The notes: a model not told the origin generated them from the sequence alone. A stretch of 64,000 bases of DNA from Paracoccaceae bacterium (GCA_024742405.1 JANSYP010000006.1:1-64000); one strand, 5' to 3'; positions 19,264-30,577 are shown, counted from the stretch's first letter. Translations and numbers: made by a program.

Positions 19264-20355
19264 CTAGTCGCTTTGGCCGGTCTTTGAAACCGCTTTTTGC
19301 AGCGCCGCGACGTCCCGGAAGAGCCGCGGCAGGCGGCGCAGGGCCTTGTAGCTTTCCACCTGGCTGCTCATTTTCGTCGCCGGAGACCCAAGAATCACTC
19401 GCCCCGCGGGCACATTGGTGAAAATCTTGCTGGCCCCGCCGGCCACGACGTCGTCGCCGATAAAGATGTTGTCGTTGACACCGACCTGCCCCGCCAAGAC
19501 GACGCGGTCGCCGACCCGGGCCGACCCGGCCAGACCCACCTGCGAACAGATCATGCAATCCTCACCGATGCTGACATTGTGGCCGATCTGCACCATATTG
19601 TCGATTTTCGTGCCCTGTCCGACCCGCGTCGCCCGGATCGTGCCACGATCGATATTGGCGTTCGCGCCGACTTCGACATCGTCGCCGATCTCGACCAGGC
19701 CAAGCGAATGCACGCGCTGCCATTTCTGCGCGCGCCCCTCGTTCTCGTCGCCAAGTGCCGCGCGCACTCGCTCGACCGAGGACGGCTCGGGTGTGACAAA
19801 GGAAAACCCGTCAGCACCGATCACGGCGTTGGGATGCATGATCACGCGGTCGCCGAGCCGCGCGGCGCCACAAAGCCGCACACCGCTGTGCAACAGCACA
19901 TCGTCGCCGACCTGCGCCCCGGCAGCCACCGTCACATGGGCGTCGATGCGCGCGCGCGTTCCGATCCGCGCCCCTGTCCCGATCACCGCGAAGGGCCCGA
20001 TGGCGCAGTCCGCACCGATCTGCGCGCCCTCGGCGATATAGGCGGTGGCATGTATCCCCGGCGCGATGTCGGGGCCCGGATCCATCAGTTCGGTGATCCC
20101 CGCCATGGCGAGCTTGCCGTGGGACACGAAGATCGCCGCTTCCAGCCCGAGCGCCTGCCAGTCCGCATCCGGCCAGAGCAGGGCAACCCGCGCCGCCCCG
20201 TCACTCAGCGCATCGGCGAATTTCGGGCTCATCGCCAGGGCGATCTGGTCCACGGCGGCATTTGCAGGCTCTGCTGCGCCCCCGACCGCAAGCGTTCCGT
20301 CGCCAGCGAAACGCGCCCCGAGGGCCGCCGCGATTTCGGCCACGCTGTGCACCAT
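19264..20355 (-). CDS. lpxD: UDP-3-O-acylglucosamine N-acyltransferase
   Basis: A 363-residue left-handed beta-helix acyltransferase of lipid A synthesis, adding a 3-hydroxyacyl chain from ACP to UDP-3-O-acylglucosamine. Many hexapeptide repeats run from about residue 110 to 330, with the LpxD signature [10 protein letters not shown] and the likely catalytic histidine H259 in [11 protein letters not shown]. The frame is open further upstream; the ATG at 20355 is chosen because the N-terminal uridine-binding domain starts with [11 protein letters not shown]. It lies 37 bp after an L,D-transpeptidase gene and ahead of an ACP and a ketoacyl synthase. No bamA, fabZ or lpxA, the usual neighbours, are nearby. 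Confidence 0.93.
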   Translation of the reverse strand: MVHSVAEIAAALGARFAGDGTLAVGGAAEPANAAVDQIALAMSPKFADALSDGAARVALLWPDADWQALGLEAAIFVSHGKLAMAGITELMDPGPDIAPGIHATAYIAEGAQIGADCAIGPFAVIGTGARIGTRARIDAHVTVAAGAQVGDDVLLHSGVRLCGAARLGDRVIMHPNAVIGADGFSFVTPEPSSVERVRAALGDENEGRAQKWQRVHSLGLVEIGDDVEVGANANIDRGTIRATRVGQGTKIDNMVQIGHNVSIGEDCMICSQVGLAGSARVGDRVVLAGQVGVNDNIFIGDDVVAGGASKIFTNVPAGRVILGSPATKMSSQVESYKALRRLPRLFRDVAALQKAVSKTGQSD

Positions 20356-20392
20356 CTGCTCTTGCCCCTCGCCCCGTCGAAACTGCGCGACC

Positions 20393-21979
20393 CTAGCTTT
20401 CCGGCGGCACCGGTGTAACCCCCGCTTCGCGGAGCGCGGCCAGAATCCGCGCGTCACGGCCATAGATGTCGCGGCGAAACTGCATCCTGCCGTCGGCCGG
20501 CGCCAGCGCGGTGCGATAGACCAGATGCACGGGCACCGGCGCCTCCAGTGTCACCCGCGTCTCACGTCCGCTCTGCAGGACGCGGCGCGCCAGAGCCTCG
20601 GGATCGTCGCTCTGCGCAGCCAGCAGCCTGTGGGCGAGCCCGAACGGATCGGCCAGTCGGATACAGCCATGGCTGAAGGTCCGCAGGTCACGTGCGAAGA
20701 GCGCTTTGCCCGGCGTGTCGTGCAGATAGATATTGTAGGGATTGGGAAACATGAACTTCACCAGCCCCAGGGCATTGCGCGGCCCGGGAGGCTGTTTGAG
20801 CGCGAAGGGAAAGCTCGACGCGGAATAGGCCGAAAAGTTCACGCGACCGCGGTCGATGGTACGCCCGCGCCGGTCCACCAGTATCAGATGACTGACGGCC
20901 CACGGGTTCCTGCGCAGCTTCGGCAGATACTCCTTGACCGTGATAGAGCGGGGCACATGCCAGGTCGGGTTTATGACCAGATGATCCATGCTGTCGGAAA
21001 ACTCCGGCGTCCGGTGCGTGGCACGGTTCTTGCCCACAATGGCCCGGGTCTCGAACAGCGGCGCGCCGTCCTGGATCAGCGTCGCCCGGAAATCCGTCAT
21101 ATTGACAAGGACATGGCGAGATCCCAGCCGGCGCGGGAGCCAGCGTTCGCGTTCCAGCGCAACGAGTACCGCGCCGAGCCTGTCTTCGGCGCTGCGATTG
21201 ATCTCGCCCAAAGTGACGGGTCCGGCGATCCCGTCGACGGCAAGCCCGTGGGCGGCCTGAAAGGCCTTCACTGCCGCTTCCAGCCCCGGCCCGAACTGCG
21301 ACGGCTGCGCGGGCGCGCCGCTGCCATAACCCATCCGCGCGAGTCGGCTCCGGAGCGCGGCCACCCCGTCCCCCGAGTCTCCGGTGTCATAGCGCGATCC
21401 GGGTACTCCCGGCCCCCAGGCGCCCTGCCCGGCGATCCGCGCCAACTCCGCCCTGAGGCGCAGTAGCCGCGGATAGCTGGCGCGGCGCGGCGCAAGATCG
21501 GCCAGTACTGCGCTCGTCCCGTCATGCATCACCTGCCGGATGACGGCTTCGGGCGCCCACTCATGAGGATCGCGCTTGATCTCCCGGTCCACTTCCCCGG
21601 GCGTCAGAACGCCAGTCCGAAGGTCGCGCGCGAAGGCCAGAAAGGCGCGGGTCAGGGTGATCTCACGAAAGAGAGCGGGGGGCGTATCGGACGCCGGAAC
21701 TGCATTCGCCAGGGCTTGATAGCGCGCGGCGGCAAGACCGTGATCCGCGGCCTGTGCCAGAGCGGCCTGGAGCTCGGCCCGCCGCTGCCGGGCAGCGGCT
21801 GATCCGTGCCAGATCGGACGACCGGCGGTTGTCGCATACGCTGCGGTAATCTCCGGCCCGGCGGCCTCCGCAGCGTGTAAAAGCGCCGCCCGCGCGGAAA
21901 TACTCTCCCAAGTCTGTGAAAACGCCGGCGGAGCCGAACAGAGCCAGATCAGGGAAAACGCAAACAATAATCGTGTCAT
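20393..21979 (-). CDS. L,D-transpeptidase (YcbB-like, with peptidoglycan-binding domain)
   Basis: A 528-residue exported enzyme. A signal peptide (1-20, ending AFSQ) is followed by the YcbB scaffold domain, a peptidoglycan-binding domain (about 265-330, with [18 protein letters not shown]) and the YkuD catalytic domain. The catalytic cysteine is C439 in [10 protein letters not shown]. Such enzymes make 3-3 crosslinks in the peptidoglycan or attach proteins to it, and resist most beta-lactams. The true start is set at 21979, where the signal peptide begins; the open frame runs on upstream. It heads the run into lpxD, so murein and lipid A genes may be co-expressed. Confidence 0.9.
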   Translation of the reverse strand: MTRLLFAFSLIWLCSAPPAFSQTWESISARAALLHAAEAAGPEITAAYATTAGRPIWHGSAAARQRRAELQAALAQAADHGLAAARYQALANAVPASDTPPALFREITLTRAFLAFARDLRTGVLTPGEVDREIKRDPHEWAPEAVIRQVMHDGTSAVLADLAPRRASYPRLLRLRAELARIAGQGAWGPGVPGSRYDTGDSGDGVAALRSRLARMGYGSGAPAQPSQFGPGLEAAVKAFQAAHGLAVDGIAGPVTLGEINRSAEDRLGAVLVALERERWLPRRLGSRHVLVNMTDFRATLIQDGAPLFETRAIVGKNRATHRTPEFSDSMDHLVINPTWHVPRSITVKEYLPKLRRNPWAVSHLILVDRRGRTIDRGRVNFSAYSASSFPFALKQPPGPRNALGLVKFMFPNPYNIYLHDTPGKALFARDLRTFSHGCIRLADPFGLAHRLLAAQSDDPEALARRVLQSGRETRVTLEAPVPVHLVYRTALAPADGRMQFRRDIYGRDARILAALREAGVTPVPPES

Positions 21980-22259
21980 AGCCACAGAATGGTCGGAAAC
22001 CCGCGAATGATTCGTGTCTGTCAGCGCGTTTGCGCACAGTTTTACACAGTTACGTGGCGCCAAGCGTGTCTGGCTCGCAACATCTGTTGCATCGCTAACG
22101 CTGTTTTTACACTCGCTTGGCAAGTTCTCGCCCAGGAGTGGCTGATTGGACAGACACCGTTCATCCGCTTCGTCCCGGTCTTTTGCTTGTGAAATAAGCA
22201 AAGCTATGAAACATTGGTGGCAATTGGTCCAAAAGCGACCTTGAAGGCAGGATACAGGC

Positions 22260-22838
22260 GTGAACGAGCAGAATGACGGCTTTGGTGCCGGTCTGACACG
22301 GCGTGGCGTGTTGGCGGCATTCGCGGCGACGGCGATAACCGCTGCGCCCACCTATGCAAACGCATTCGGATTTCTTCGAGGAGGCGGAAATGTCCGCCGA
22401 TTCAAAGCCTATTCCGGACGCACAGGCGAACATATCGATGTGATTTACTGGGTAGACGGTCGGTATGTCCGGCCCGCTCTGCGCGAGATCAACGTCTTCA
22501 TGCGGGATTGGCGCCAGAACAAGGCGATCAAGATCGATACGCGCGCCATCGACATCATGTCGGCCTCATACCAGATGCTGGATGTCGACGAACCCTACAC
22601 CTTGCTGTCGGGATACCGCACTCCGCAGACTAACGCGATGCTGCGCCGCAGGTCAGGCGGCGCCGCGAAAAAATCCCTTCACATGAAGGGTCAGGCTGCG
22701 GATCTTCGGCTGCATTCCCGGAGCGTGTCCCAAATCGCCCGTGCGGCGATCAAGTGCAATGCAGGGGGCGTCGGCCGCTATTCTCGGTCGAACTTCGTGC
22801 ATATGGACTGCGGAACAGTACGCACCTGGGGACGCTGA
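22260..22838 (+). CDS. DUF882/peptidase M15-like (YcbK family) exported protein
   Basis: A 192-residue protein with a Tat-type signal (LTRRGVLAAFAAT). The M15-like fold shows SGYRTPQTNAMLRR, the zinc motif SLHMKGQAADLR and FVHMD, giving the H...D...H metal site of D,D-carboxypeptidase relatives. E. coli YcbK sits next to the L,D-transpeptidase YcbB, and here the gene is divergent from a YcbB-like gene, so a shared role in peptidoglycan trimming is likely. Translation starts at a GTG, preceded by an AGG-rich site. Catalytic activity of this family is assumed from homology. Confidence 0.88.
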   Translation: MNEQNDGFGAGLTRRGVLAAFAATAITAAPTYANAFGFLRGGGNVRRFKAYSGRTGEHIDVIYWVDGRYVRPALREINVFMRDWRQNKAIKIDTRAIDIMSASYQMLDVDEPYTLLSGYRTPQTNAMLRRRSGGAAKKSLHMKGQAADLRLHSRSVSQIARAAIKCNAGGVGRYSRSNFVHMDCGTVRTWGR

Positions 22839-22864
22839 TACACGACCATAGTCGAAGTCGTACA

Positions 22865-22888
22865 ACCACAGGCTGACAAGCCTGTGGT
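22865..22888 (+). other. Hairpin after the DUF882 gene
   Basis: A perfect 9-bp stem (accacaggc with gcctgtggt, 6-nt loop) lies about 25 bp behind the stop codon. No T-run follows, so it is a possible factor-assisted terminator or mRNA stabiliser. Confidence 0.4.
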
Positions 22889-22932
22889 CCGTTGATAGGG
22901 TCCAACCGGGGTGGCGCTAAGAAGGTGTCTTG

Positions 22933-23328
22933 ATGTGGACCTATACCGGGCTGGCCGTTGTTTTCTTTTCGGTTCTGGCAATCACGATAGAATTCGCCTC
23001 GAAGTCGCAGGCGATGGCGCCCGTCGATCTGACCGACGCGTTACACCATAAGACACTTTCAGCCCTCGCCGCGCAAAGCGTCGGGCGACCCGTTGTCCAC
23101 CCGCTCACACCAAAGGATCTTCGCGCCTTTCGGCTGCAAAACGGTCACCTGCTCGTGTGCGGTCGCACGCTATCGGAATACCCCGATCTGATGACAGGCT
23201 TCTCGGTCCAGTTTGTGCAGCAGGATGGGCGAGTCGTGCCGCATCGCACCTATATCGACCGTAAGGCCGACCGGCTGTGCGAAGGCGGGCGTATCCCGCT
23301 GATGTCTTTCAGCCCATTGACGCGGTGA
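22933..23328 (+). CDS. Hypothetical membrane-anchored protein
   Basis: A 131-residue protein with one N-terminal membrane helix or uncleaved signal (about 4-22) and a soluble domain facing the periplasm. The soluble part has two cysteines (VCGRT and LCEGG) that could pair. I do not recognise a family. The ATG at 22933 is preferred over an overlapping TTG at 22930; an AGAAGG site lies upstream. It follows the DUF882 gene by about 95 bp on the same strand and faces lon. Function cannot be inferred. Confidence 0.6.
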   Translation: MWTYTGLAVVFFSVLAITIEFASKSQAMAPVDLTDALHHKTLSALAAQSVGRPVVHPLTPKDLRAFRLQNGHLLVCGRTLSEYPDLMTGFSVQFVQQDGRVVPHRTYIDRKADRLCEGGRIPLMSFSPLTR

Positions 23329-23331
23329 CAG

Positions 23332-23366
23332 GCGGCGCATCGGACCGCGAAGGTCCGAAACGCCGC
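23332..23366. terminator. Double-stem hairpin between convergent genes
   Basis: An inner stem (cggacc with ggtccg) is enclosed by an outer one (gcggcg with cgccgc), making a long cruciform-capable structure in the 56-bp gap between the hypothetical gene and lon. It could end transcription from both sides, although only a short T-stretch follows. Confidence 0.45.
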
Positions 23367-23384
23367 ATTTCGTGAGTCAGCCCG

Positions 23385-25790
23385 TCAGTGCGCCGTGGCG
23401 CCCGAGCCCTTCGAGGGGCCATCAAAGGCGGTCGCCGCGGCGGCCTCAGCCTCTTCGTCCCATTCGATCGGTTCGGGGACTTCGGTCAGGGCCACCTTGA
23501 GAACATCCTGGACGTGGGCCACGGGAATGATCTCCAGCCCGTCCTTCACATTGTCCGGGATCTCCGGCAGGTCCTTGGCGTTCTCCTCGGGGATCAGAAC
23601 CGTGGTGATACCTCCGCGCAGGGCCGCAAGAAGCTTTTCTTTCAGCCCGCCGATCGCCAGCACATTGCCGCGCAACGTGACTTCGCCGGTCATCGCGATG
23701 TCGCGCCGTACCGGGATGCCGGTCAGAACCGAGACGATCGAGGTGACCATGGCGACGCCCGCGCTCGGCCCGTCCTTGGGCGTCGCGCCTTCGGGGACGT
23801 GGACGTGTATGTCGACCTTCTCGAACACCGGCGGCTTCACCCCGATCTCAGGCGAGATCGAGCGCACGAAGCTTGAGGCCGCGTCGATGCTTTCCTTCAT
23901 CACATCGCCGAGCGTGCCGGTGGTCTTCATCCGTCCTTTGCCGGGCAGCTTGAGCGCCTCGATCGACAGCAGATCACCGCCGGCTTGTGTCCAGGCAAGT
24001 CCGGTGACCACACCGACCTGATCCTCCAGCTCGGCCAACCCGTAGCGGAACCGCTTCACGCCGAGCATGTCCTCCAGCTCATCGGGCGTGACCGTCACCG
24101 CGTCGCTTTCTTTGCGAACGATCTTGGTCACGGCCTTCCGGGCCAGTTTGGCGATCTCGCGCTCCAAGTTCCGCACCCCCGCCTCGCGGGTGTAGGTGCG
24201 GATGATCTCGGTCAGCGCCTCGTCCGTCAGGTCGAACTCGGTCTTGCGCAGACCGTGGTTCTTGACCTGCTTGGCGATCAGATGCTGCTTGGCGATCTCG
24301 CGCTTCTCGTCCTCGGTGTAGCCGGCGAGCGTGATGATCTCCATCCGGTCCAGAAGCGGGCTGGGCATGTTGTAGCTGTTCGCCGTGGTCAGGAACATCA
24401 CGTTCGAGAGGTCATATTCGACCTCCAGATAGTGATCGACGAAGGTCGCGTTCTGCTCAGGATCCAGCACCTCCAGCATTGCGCTGGCCGGGTCGCCACG
24501 GAAATCCTGACCCATCTTGTCGATCTCGTCGAGCAGGATGAGCGGATTGGTGGTTTTCGCCTTCTTCAGCGCCTGGATGATCTTGCCGGGCATGGAGCCG
24601 ATATAGGTCCGCCGGTGGCCGCGGATCTCGGATTCGTCGCGCACCCCGCCGAGGCTGATGCGGATGAACTCGCGACCCGTCGCCCTGGCAACCGACTTGC
24701 CCAGAGAGGTCTTGCCGACGCCCGGAGGCCCGACGAGGCACAGGATCGGCCCCTTGAGCTTCTTGGAGCGTTGCTGGACCGCGAGATACTCCACGATCCG
24801 TTCCTTGACCTTTTCCAGACCGTAATGGTCGTCGTCGAGCACCTTCTGGGCCCGGCTGAGGTCCTTCTTCACACGGCTTTTCGTGCCCCAGGGCAACGAC
24901 AGGATCCAGTCGAGATAGTTGCGCACAACCGTCGCCTCGGCCGACATCGGGGACATCGACTTCAGCTTCTTGATCTCGCCTTCGACTTTCTCGTGCGCTT
25001 CCTTGCTGAGCTTGGTGTTCTCGATCCGCTCCTCGAGCTCGGCGATTTCGTTGGCGCCATCTTCGCCATCGCCCAATTCCTTCTGGATCGCCTTCATCTG
25101 CTCGTTGAGGTAATACTCGCGCTGCGTCCGCTCCATCTGGGACTTCACGCGCGTTTTGATCTTCTTCTCGACCTGCAGGACGGACAGTTCCGCCTGCATC
25201 ATGCCGTAAACCTTCTCCAGCCGCTCCGAGATCGACAGCGTCTCCAGCAAGTCCTGCTTACGGTCAACCTCGACACCCAGATGCCCGGAGACCAGATCCA
25301 CCAGCTTGGCGGCCTCGGTCGTTTCCTCGATCGCGCTCAGGGCCTCGTCGGGGATGTTCTTCTTGATCTTGGCGTACTTCTCGAACTCATGCGCGACCGA
25401 GCGGATCAGCGCCTCGACCGTGGTTTCATCGCCCAACTCTTCCTCGAGCGGCGAGACACGTGCCTCGAAATAGGAGGGGTTCTCGACATACTCTTCGATC
25501 TTCACCCGCTCGCGGCCCTCGACAAGCACCTTCACGGTGCCGTCGGGCAGTTTGAGCAGCTGCAGAACATTCGCCAGCACGCCGACGGCGTAGATGCCGC
25601 TTTCGCTCGGTTCATCTTCGCTCGGGTCGATCTGGCTGGACAGCAGGATCTGCTTGTCCTCGCTCATCACTTCTTCCAGCGCCCGCACCGATTTCTCGCG
25701 CCCCACGAAGAGCGGCACGATCATATGCGGAAACACGACGATGTCGCGCAGCGGCAGGACGGGATAGGACGGGCTGAGATGCTCGGACAT
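23385..25790 (-). CDS. lon: ATP-dependent Lon protease
   Basis: An 801-residue LonA protease. The N-terminal substrate-binding domain begins with [13 protein letters not shown], followed by a coiled-coil region (about 190-310), the AAA+ module with Walker [14 protein letters not shown] and the C-terminal serine-lysine protease with S676 in [10 protein letters not shown]. It degrades misfolded and regulatory proteins in the cytoplasm. The start at 25790 is preceded by GGAAGAG; an upstream in-frame extension is not conserved Lon sequence. A heat-shock-type promoter lies about 70 bp upstream. The C-terminal tail after about residue 780 is acidic and alanine-rich. Confidence 0.97.
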   Translation of the reverse strand: MSEHLSPSYPVLPLRDIVVFPHMIVPLFVGREKSVRALEEVMSEDKQILLSSQIDPSEDEPSESGIYAVGVLANVLQLLKLPDGTVKVLVEGRERVKIEEYVENPSYFEARVSPLEEELGDETTVEALIRSVAHEFEKYAKIKKNIPDEALSAIEETTEAAKLVDLVSGHLGVEVDRKQDLLETLSISERLEKVYGMMQAELSVLQVEKKIKTRVKSQMERTQREYYLNEQMKAIQKELGDGEDGANEIAELEERIENTKLSKEAHEKVEGEIKKLKSMSPMSAEATVVRNYLDWILSLPWGTKSRVKKDLSRAQKVLDDDHYGLEKVKERIVEYLAVQQRSKKLKGPILCLVGPPGVGKTSLGKSVARATGREFIRISLGGVRDESEIRGHRRTYIGSMPGKIIQALKKAKTTNPLILLDEIDKMGQDFRGDPASAMLEVLDPEQNATFVDHYLEVEYDLSNVMFLTTANSYNMPSPLLDRMEIITLAGYTEDEKREIAKQHLIAKQVKNHGLRKTEFDLTDEALTEIIRTYTREAGVRNLEREIAKLARKAVTKIVRKESDAVTVTPDELEDMLGVKRFRYGLAELEDQVGVVTGLAWTQAGGDLLSIEALKLPGKGRMKTTGTLGDVMKESIDAASSFVRSISPEIGVKPPVFEKVDIHVHVPEGATPKDGPSAGVAMVTSIVSVLTGIPVRRDIAMTGEVTLRGNVLAIGGLKEKLLAALRGGITTVLIPEENAKDLPEIPDNVKDGLEIIPVAHVQDVLKVALTEVPEPIEWDEEAEAAAATAFDGPSKGSGATAH

Positions 25791-25861
25791 GTACTCTTCC
25801 TTATGGCAGCGGGACCGGCCCCATATATGGCGACGCGGCACCCTCTCCTGTAGATGGTACA

Positions 25862-25890
25862 ACTTGGGTCGCGAGTCTGTGCCTTTCAAG
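25862..25890 (-). promoter_or_regulatory. RpoH-type (sigma-32) heat-shock promoter of lon
   Basis: Reading the minus strand, CTTGAAA (25890-25884) and CCCAAGT (25868-25862) are separated by 15 bp. This is close to the sigma-32 consensus CTTGAAA-N11-16-CCCATNT. It would start lon transcripts near 25855, giving an untranslated leader of about 65 nt. lon is a classic heat-shock gene, so the placement is coherent. Confidence 0.6.
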
Positions 25891-26084
25891 CGGAAAGGTT
25901 GCCGCCCCGTTGCCCGCGGGGAAACAGCGCCCCCTCAAACTCAATCCAGGGTGCGATTTCGGCGATCTGCGGGTGACCATACGTCAAGTAACCATACGGT
26001 GACTCCATACTTGCGCGCCACCGGGCGAGACCATAAATCACACGTCCGACCTGTGTTGTTAAGAGTTTCGAAAGGTTTTCATAA

Positions 26085-26813
26085 ATGCGAATCAAATACA
26101 CACTTATTGCCGGCGTACTGGCCGCGCTTGCAGCGCCGGTCGGCGCCCATGCCGCAACACTCGATTTCGACACGCTCGGCAATGGCGGGCAGAGCAGCGC
26201 GGGAAACATCACCGGTAACGAGTTTGCCGAATTCGGCGTTCTGATCTCCTCGAACAGGCAACTCGCCCTGTTCGACAGCAACTGTGGCCCGGACGGCTCG
26301 AACAGCTGCACTACCGTCGGAACAGACTCCGATCTGGCCACCGGGCCGACCTTCGGCAGCGCGAACGAGAACCGGGTTCTGATCATGAATGGCGGAACCG
26401 ACGCGGCGCCCAACGACGATCCGAACGGCGGCAAGATCAACTTCCTGTTCGACAGCGCCGTCACGTTCAACGCGCTGAGTCTGATCGACCTGGACGAGAA
26501 AGGCCTGTTCGACAAGATCACGGTCAAGTTCACGTTCGGCGACAACACGACGCAAAAGTTTCGCGGCAAAGCGCTCGCCGACCGGTCCACACTTCTGAAT
26601 CCCGGCTTCGACGGTGACAACTCCGTGCGCGATATCCGGTTCGATCTGGCCAACGTGACAGAAGTGGATGTGAGGTTCAAAAAGGTCTCGGGTGCGATCG
26701 CATCCGCGGAGTTCGACGCGCCGGCCCCGGTTCCGCTGCCCGCGGGTCTGCCCCTGCTGGCGGCCGGGCTGGGCGGTCTCGCCCTCGTGCGGCACGTGCG
26801 CAGAAAAGCCTGA
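26085..26813 (+). CDS. VPLPA-CTERM sorted surface/exported protein
   Basis: A 242-residue exported protein. The N-terminal signal peptide ends in AHAA (about residue 24). The body is a predicted beta-rich domain with paired cysteines (NCGPDGSNSC). The C-terminus has the sorting layout of exosortase-type substrates: the motif PVPLPAGLPLL, a hydrophobic helix and a basic tail (RHVRRKA). Such proteins are cut at the membrane and released or anchored, often with exopolysaccharide or biofilm roles. No exosortase gene lies in this window. The function of the body is unknown. Confidence 0.82.
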   Translation: MRIKYTLIAGVLAALAAPVGAHAATLDFDTLGNGGQSSAGNITGNEFAEFGVLISSNRQLALFDSNCGPDGSNSCTTVGTDSDLATGPTFGSANENRVLIMNGGTDAAPNDDPNGGKINFLFDSAVTFNALSLIDLDEKGLFDKITVKFTFGDNTTQKFRGKALADRSTLLNPGFDGDNSVRDIRFDLANVTEVDVRFKKVSGAIASAEFDAPAPVPLPAGLPLLAAGLGGLALVRHVRRKA

Positions 26814-26840
26814 CACACCCCGCCGGTCAGCGCATTTCAG

Positions 26841-26872
26841 CCAGCCGCAGTTTCGCTGCGGCTGGTTTTTTT
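26841..26872 (+). terminator. Intrinsic terminator of the sorted-protein gene
   Basis: A perfect 10-bp stem (ccagccgcag with ctgcggctgg, 5-nt loop) is followed by seven T residues. It ends the sorted-protein transcript before the convergent tgt gene. Confidence 0.93.
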
Positions 26873-26915
26873 CTGCCCAACCGATCTGCCTCAGCGCTCC
26901 GCAGGCACCAACCGC

Positions 26916-28079
<1,164 letters not shown>

Positions 28080-28120
28080 CTAGGCGTTATCCCTCGCACC
28101 GCCAACAGGAATTTCCCGAG

Positions 28121-29533
28121 ATGACCGACGACACCACCACAGCGCCCTTTCGCCTCGGCTGGGAAGAATGGGTCAGCCTGCCCAAGCTGGGCCTGCCTGC
28201 GCTCAAGGCGAAGATCGACACCGGGGCGCGGACCTCGGCGCTCCACGCGTTCGACATCGAACCGTTCGGGCCCGCTAACGCACCAAAGGTGCGCTTCGGC
28301 ATCCACCCGATCCCGGGGCGCGATGATGTCTCGATCCCCTGCTCCGCCGCGGTGCTCGACCGGCGCGAGGTCACGTCCTCCAATGGCGAGACGGAGCTGC
28401 GCTATGTCATCGAGTCCGAGATTGCCGTGGGCGCGCGCAAATGGCCGGTCGAGCTGACCCTGACCGACCGCGGCGCCATGGCCTACCGGATGCTGCTGGG
28501 CCGCCAGGCGCTGATCGAGGATGTCGTGGTCGCTCCCGGCGAGAGCTTTTGCCAGCCGGAGTTGAATTACGATCTCTACCACTCCACCGTGATGCGCGCG
28601 ACGGCGCCCCGGCGGACGCTGCGGGTGGCCGTGCTGAGCCGCGAGGAGCACAATTACTCCACCACGCGGCTCGTGGCCGAGGGCGAGGCGCGCGGCCATG
28701 TGGTCGAGGTCATCGACACGCTGCGTTGTTACATGGCGATCAATGCCGACGCGCCGGAGGTGCATTATGACGGCCAGCGGCTGCCCCGCTACGATGCCGT
28801 GATCCCGCGGATCGGCGCCTCGATCACCCCCTATGGCACCGCTGTCATCCGGCAGTTCGAGACGGTGGGCACGTTCTGCGTGAACCCCTCTGACGGGATC
28901 ACGGCGAGCCGTGACAAGCTCTATGCCCATCAGATCCTAGCCCGGCACCGGATCGGGATGCCGGCCACGGCCTTTGCCGCCTCGCCCAAGGATACCGGCA
29001 ATCTGATCGGGCTCGTGGGGACCACGCCGCTGATAGTGAAGCTGCTGGAGAGCACCCAAGGCAAGGGCGTCGTGCTGGCCGAGACGCGCAAGGCCGCGGA
29101 GTCGGTGATCTCGGCCTTTCGCGGGCTCAAAGCCAATTTCCTCGTCCAGCATTTCGTCAAGGAGGCCGGGGGCGAGGATATCCGCTGTCTCGTGATCGGC
29201 GGCAAGGTCGTGGCCGCGATGAAGCGTTCTGCGGCGGAGGGCGAGTTCCGCTCCAACCTCCACCAGGGCGGCAGCGCGAAATCCGTGCGCATCAACAAGC
29301 AGGAGCGCGAGACCGCGGTGCGCGCCGCCAAGGCCTTCCGGCTGAACATGGCGGGCGTGGACCTGTTGCGTGCCGAGAGCGGGCCCCAGGTGCTGGAGGT
29401 CAATTCCTCGCCCGGCTTCGAGGGCATCGACAAGGCGAGCGGCAAGAATGTCGCCGGGCTCCTGTTCGATGCGATCGAAAAACGCGTCCGCCCCGCCCCG
29501 GCGCGCCGCCGCAGTGCCGCCGCGCGCAGCTGA
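28121..29533 (+). CDS. Retropepsin-like (RimB-type) domain fused to RimK ATP-grasp ligase
   Basis: A 470-residue fusion. Residues about 12-150 are a putative ATP-dependent zinc protease/RimB-like retropepsin domain with D33 in [13 protein letters not shown]. Residues about 165-455 are an ATP-grasp ligase of the RimK type ([39 protein letters not shown]). RimK adds glutamates to the C-terminus of ribosomal protein S6, and RimB trims such tails; here both activities would be in one polypeptide. The last 15 residues are basic and probably disordered. It is monocistronic by position, divergent from tgt and convergent with the next gene. Substrate identity is inferred. Confidence 0.85.
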   Translation: MTDDTTTAPFRLGWEEWVSLPKLGLPALKAKIDTGARTSALHAFDIEPFGPANAPKVRFGIHPIPGRDDVSIPCSAAVLDRREVTSSNGETELRYVIESEIAVGARKWPVELTLTDRGAMAYRMLLGRQALIEDVVVAPGESFCQPELNYDLYHSTVMRATAPRRTLRVAVLSREEHNYSTTRLVAEGEARGHVVEVIDTLRCYMAINADAPEVHYDGQRLPRYDAVIPRIGASITPYGTAVIRQFETVGTFCVNPSDGITASRDKLYAHQILARHRIGMPATAFAASPKDTGNLIGLVGTTPLIVKLLESTQGKGVVLAETRKAAESVISAFRGLKANFLVQHFVKEAGGEDIRCLVIGGKVVAAMKRSAAEGEFRSNLHQGGSAKSVRINKQERETAVRAAKAFRLNMAGVDLLRAESGPQVLEVNSSPGFEGIDKASGKNVAGLLFDAIEKRVRPAPARRRSAAARS

Positions 29534-29557
29534 CCTTCGTGAAGGGCCCGCGGGTGG

Positions 29558-30577
29558 CTAGGCCGGATCGCCCTTCAACTCCCGCAACCGGAAGTAGAGC
29601 ACGGGGGACGCGAGCACCGAAATCGGCAGGATCAGCGCGAATAAGATAAGAGATACCAGGAGCGCCAGAAGCGCACTGAGAGTTTCCCCAAGAGGTGCCA
29701 GCAGCGATGCGGAAAGCCCCGAGACAATCGTCAAAGAGACAGTCAGAAAGACCACGATGATGAGCAACGACAGCACATAGCCCAGACAGGGCCACCGATA
29801 GCCCTTGGTCAGCGCCGCGCTGCGACCAATTGCGCTGAAAACCCGGCCCTCGATCACGACCGCCGGCGCGGTCACGCAAAGAACGCCAAAGAGCCACAGC
29901 CCAGGCACCAGCAGCAGCAGGAAACCCAGTAAGATCAGCGGCAAGGTGATGAAGTTCACGAGGATGAGCGGAATCACCCGCAACAGGGCTGTGCTAATAT
30001 TGTTGGAGAACCGCGCATCTTTTCCCGACGTCAGATCAAACACGAAGAGCGCAGTCGCAGCACCGAAAAACATGATCGCGAGCATGTGCACAACGAATTC
30101 CACGGCGACGCGGGTCGATAGGGATGGCCACGCTCCCATCGCCTCGGGGGCATCTTGGTCGATGGAGGGTTGCGTAGCGCCCCCGGCCTCCTGCCCGGCG
30201 TTATCGGATTGGTCGCCATCGCCTGTCTCCGCCGACGTTCCGGCCGCCTGATCGCCACCGCTCTGGTCCCCAGTGCCGGTTTGCGCAGGTGTGTCGGTGC
30301 GGTCATCAGCGCTCTCGTCCCCGGTCGCTTCGGCGCTCTGTCCGGTCGCCTCGGGAAGCCCTGTTTCCAGCGCCAAGTAATGGTACAGGTCGGTGTCGGC
30401 GAACCGCTTGAGCGTGGCCGAGGGGCCCAGTAATGCCAGAGAGACCAGCATCGGGATCAGTGCCAGCAGGATCGCGGTCGAATAGATCTGCCAGAAATGC
30501 GTTGAGTAGATCCCGAACAGCGTTCGGAACAGCCCGCCCAGCCCCAACGGCTCCTTGTGAGTGTGAATGTCCTGCAT
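29558..30577 (-). CDS. Polytopic membrane protein with acidic low-complexity insert
   Basis: A 339-residue inner-membrane protein with about five hydrophobic segments. After the first one (about 30-52) comes an insert of roughly 70 residues made almost only of G, D, Q, A, E, S and T (about 78-148). The C-terminal half resembles membrane domains attached to glycerophosphodiester phosphodiesterases (GYRWPCLGYVLS and similar), but I cannot assign it firmly. The insert would face one side of the membrane as a flexible acidic loop. It is a single gene between convergent and co-directional neighbours, with a GGGGGA ribosome-binding site. Confidence 0.65.
   Translation of the reverse strand: MQDIHTHKEPLGLGGLFRTLFGIYSTHFWQIYSTAILLALIPMLVSLALLGPSATLKRFADTDLYHYLALETGLPEATGQSAEATGDESADDRTDTPAQTGTGDQSGGDQAAGTSAETGDGDQSDNAGQEAGGATQPSIDQDAPEAMGAWPSLSTRVAVEFVVHMLAIMFFGAATALFVFDLTSGKDARFSNNISTALLRVIPLILVNFITLPLILLGFLLLLVPGLWLFGVLCVTAPAVVIEGRVFSAIGRSAALTKGYRWPCLGYVLSLLIIVVFLTVSLTIVSGLSASLLAPLGETLSALLALLVSLILFALILPISVLASPVLYFRLRELKGDPA

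Noticed and set aside
23985-25853. 622-codon plus-strand open frame opposite lon
   Set aside because: It mirrors the Lon coding frame, has no recognisable motifs and starts inside lon.
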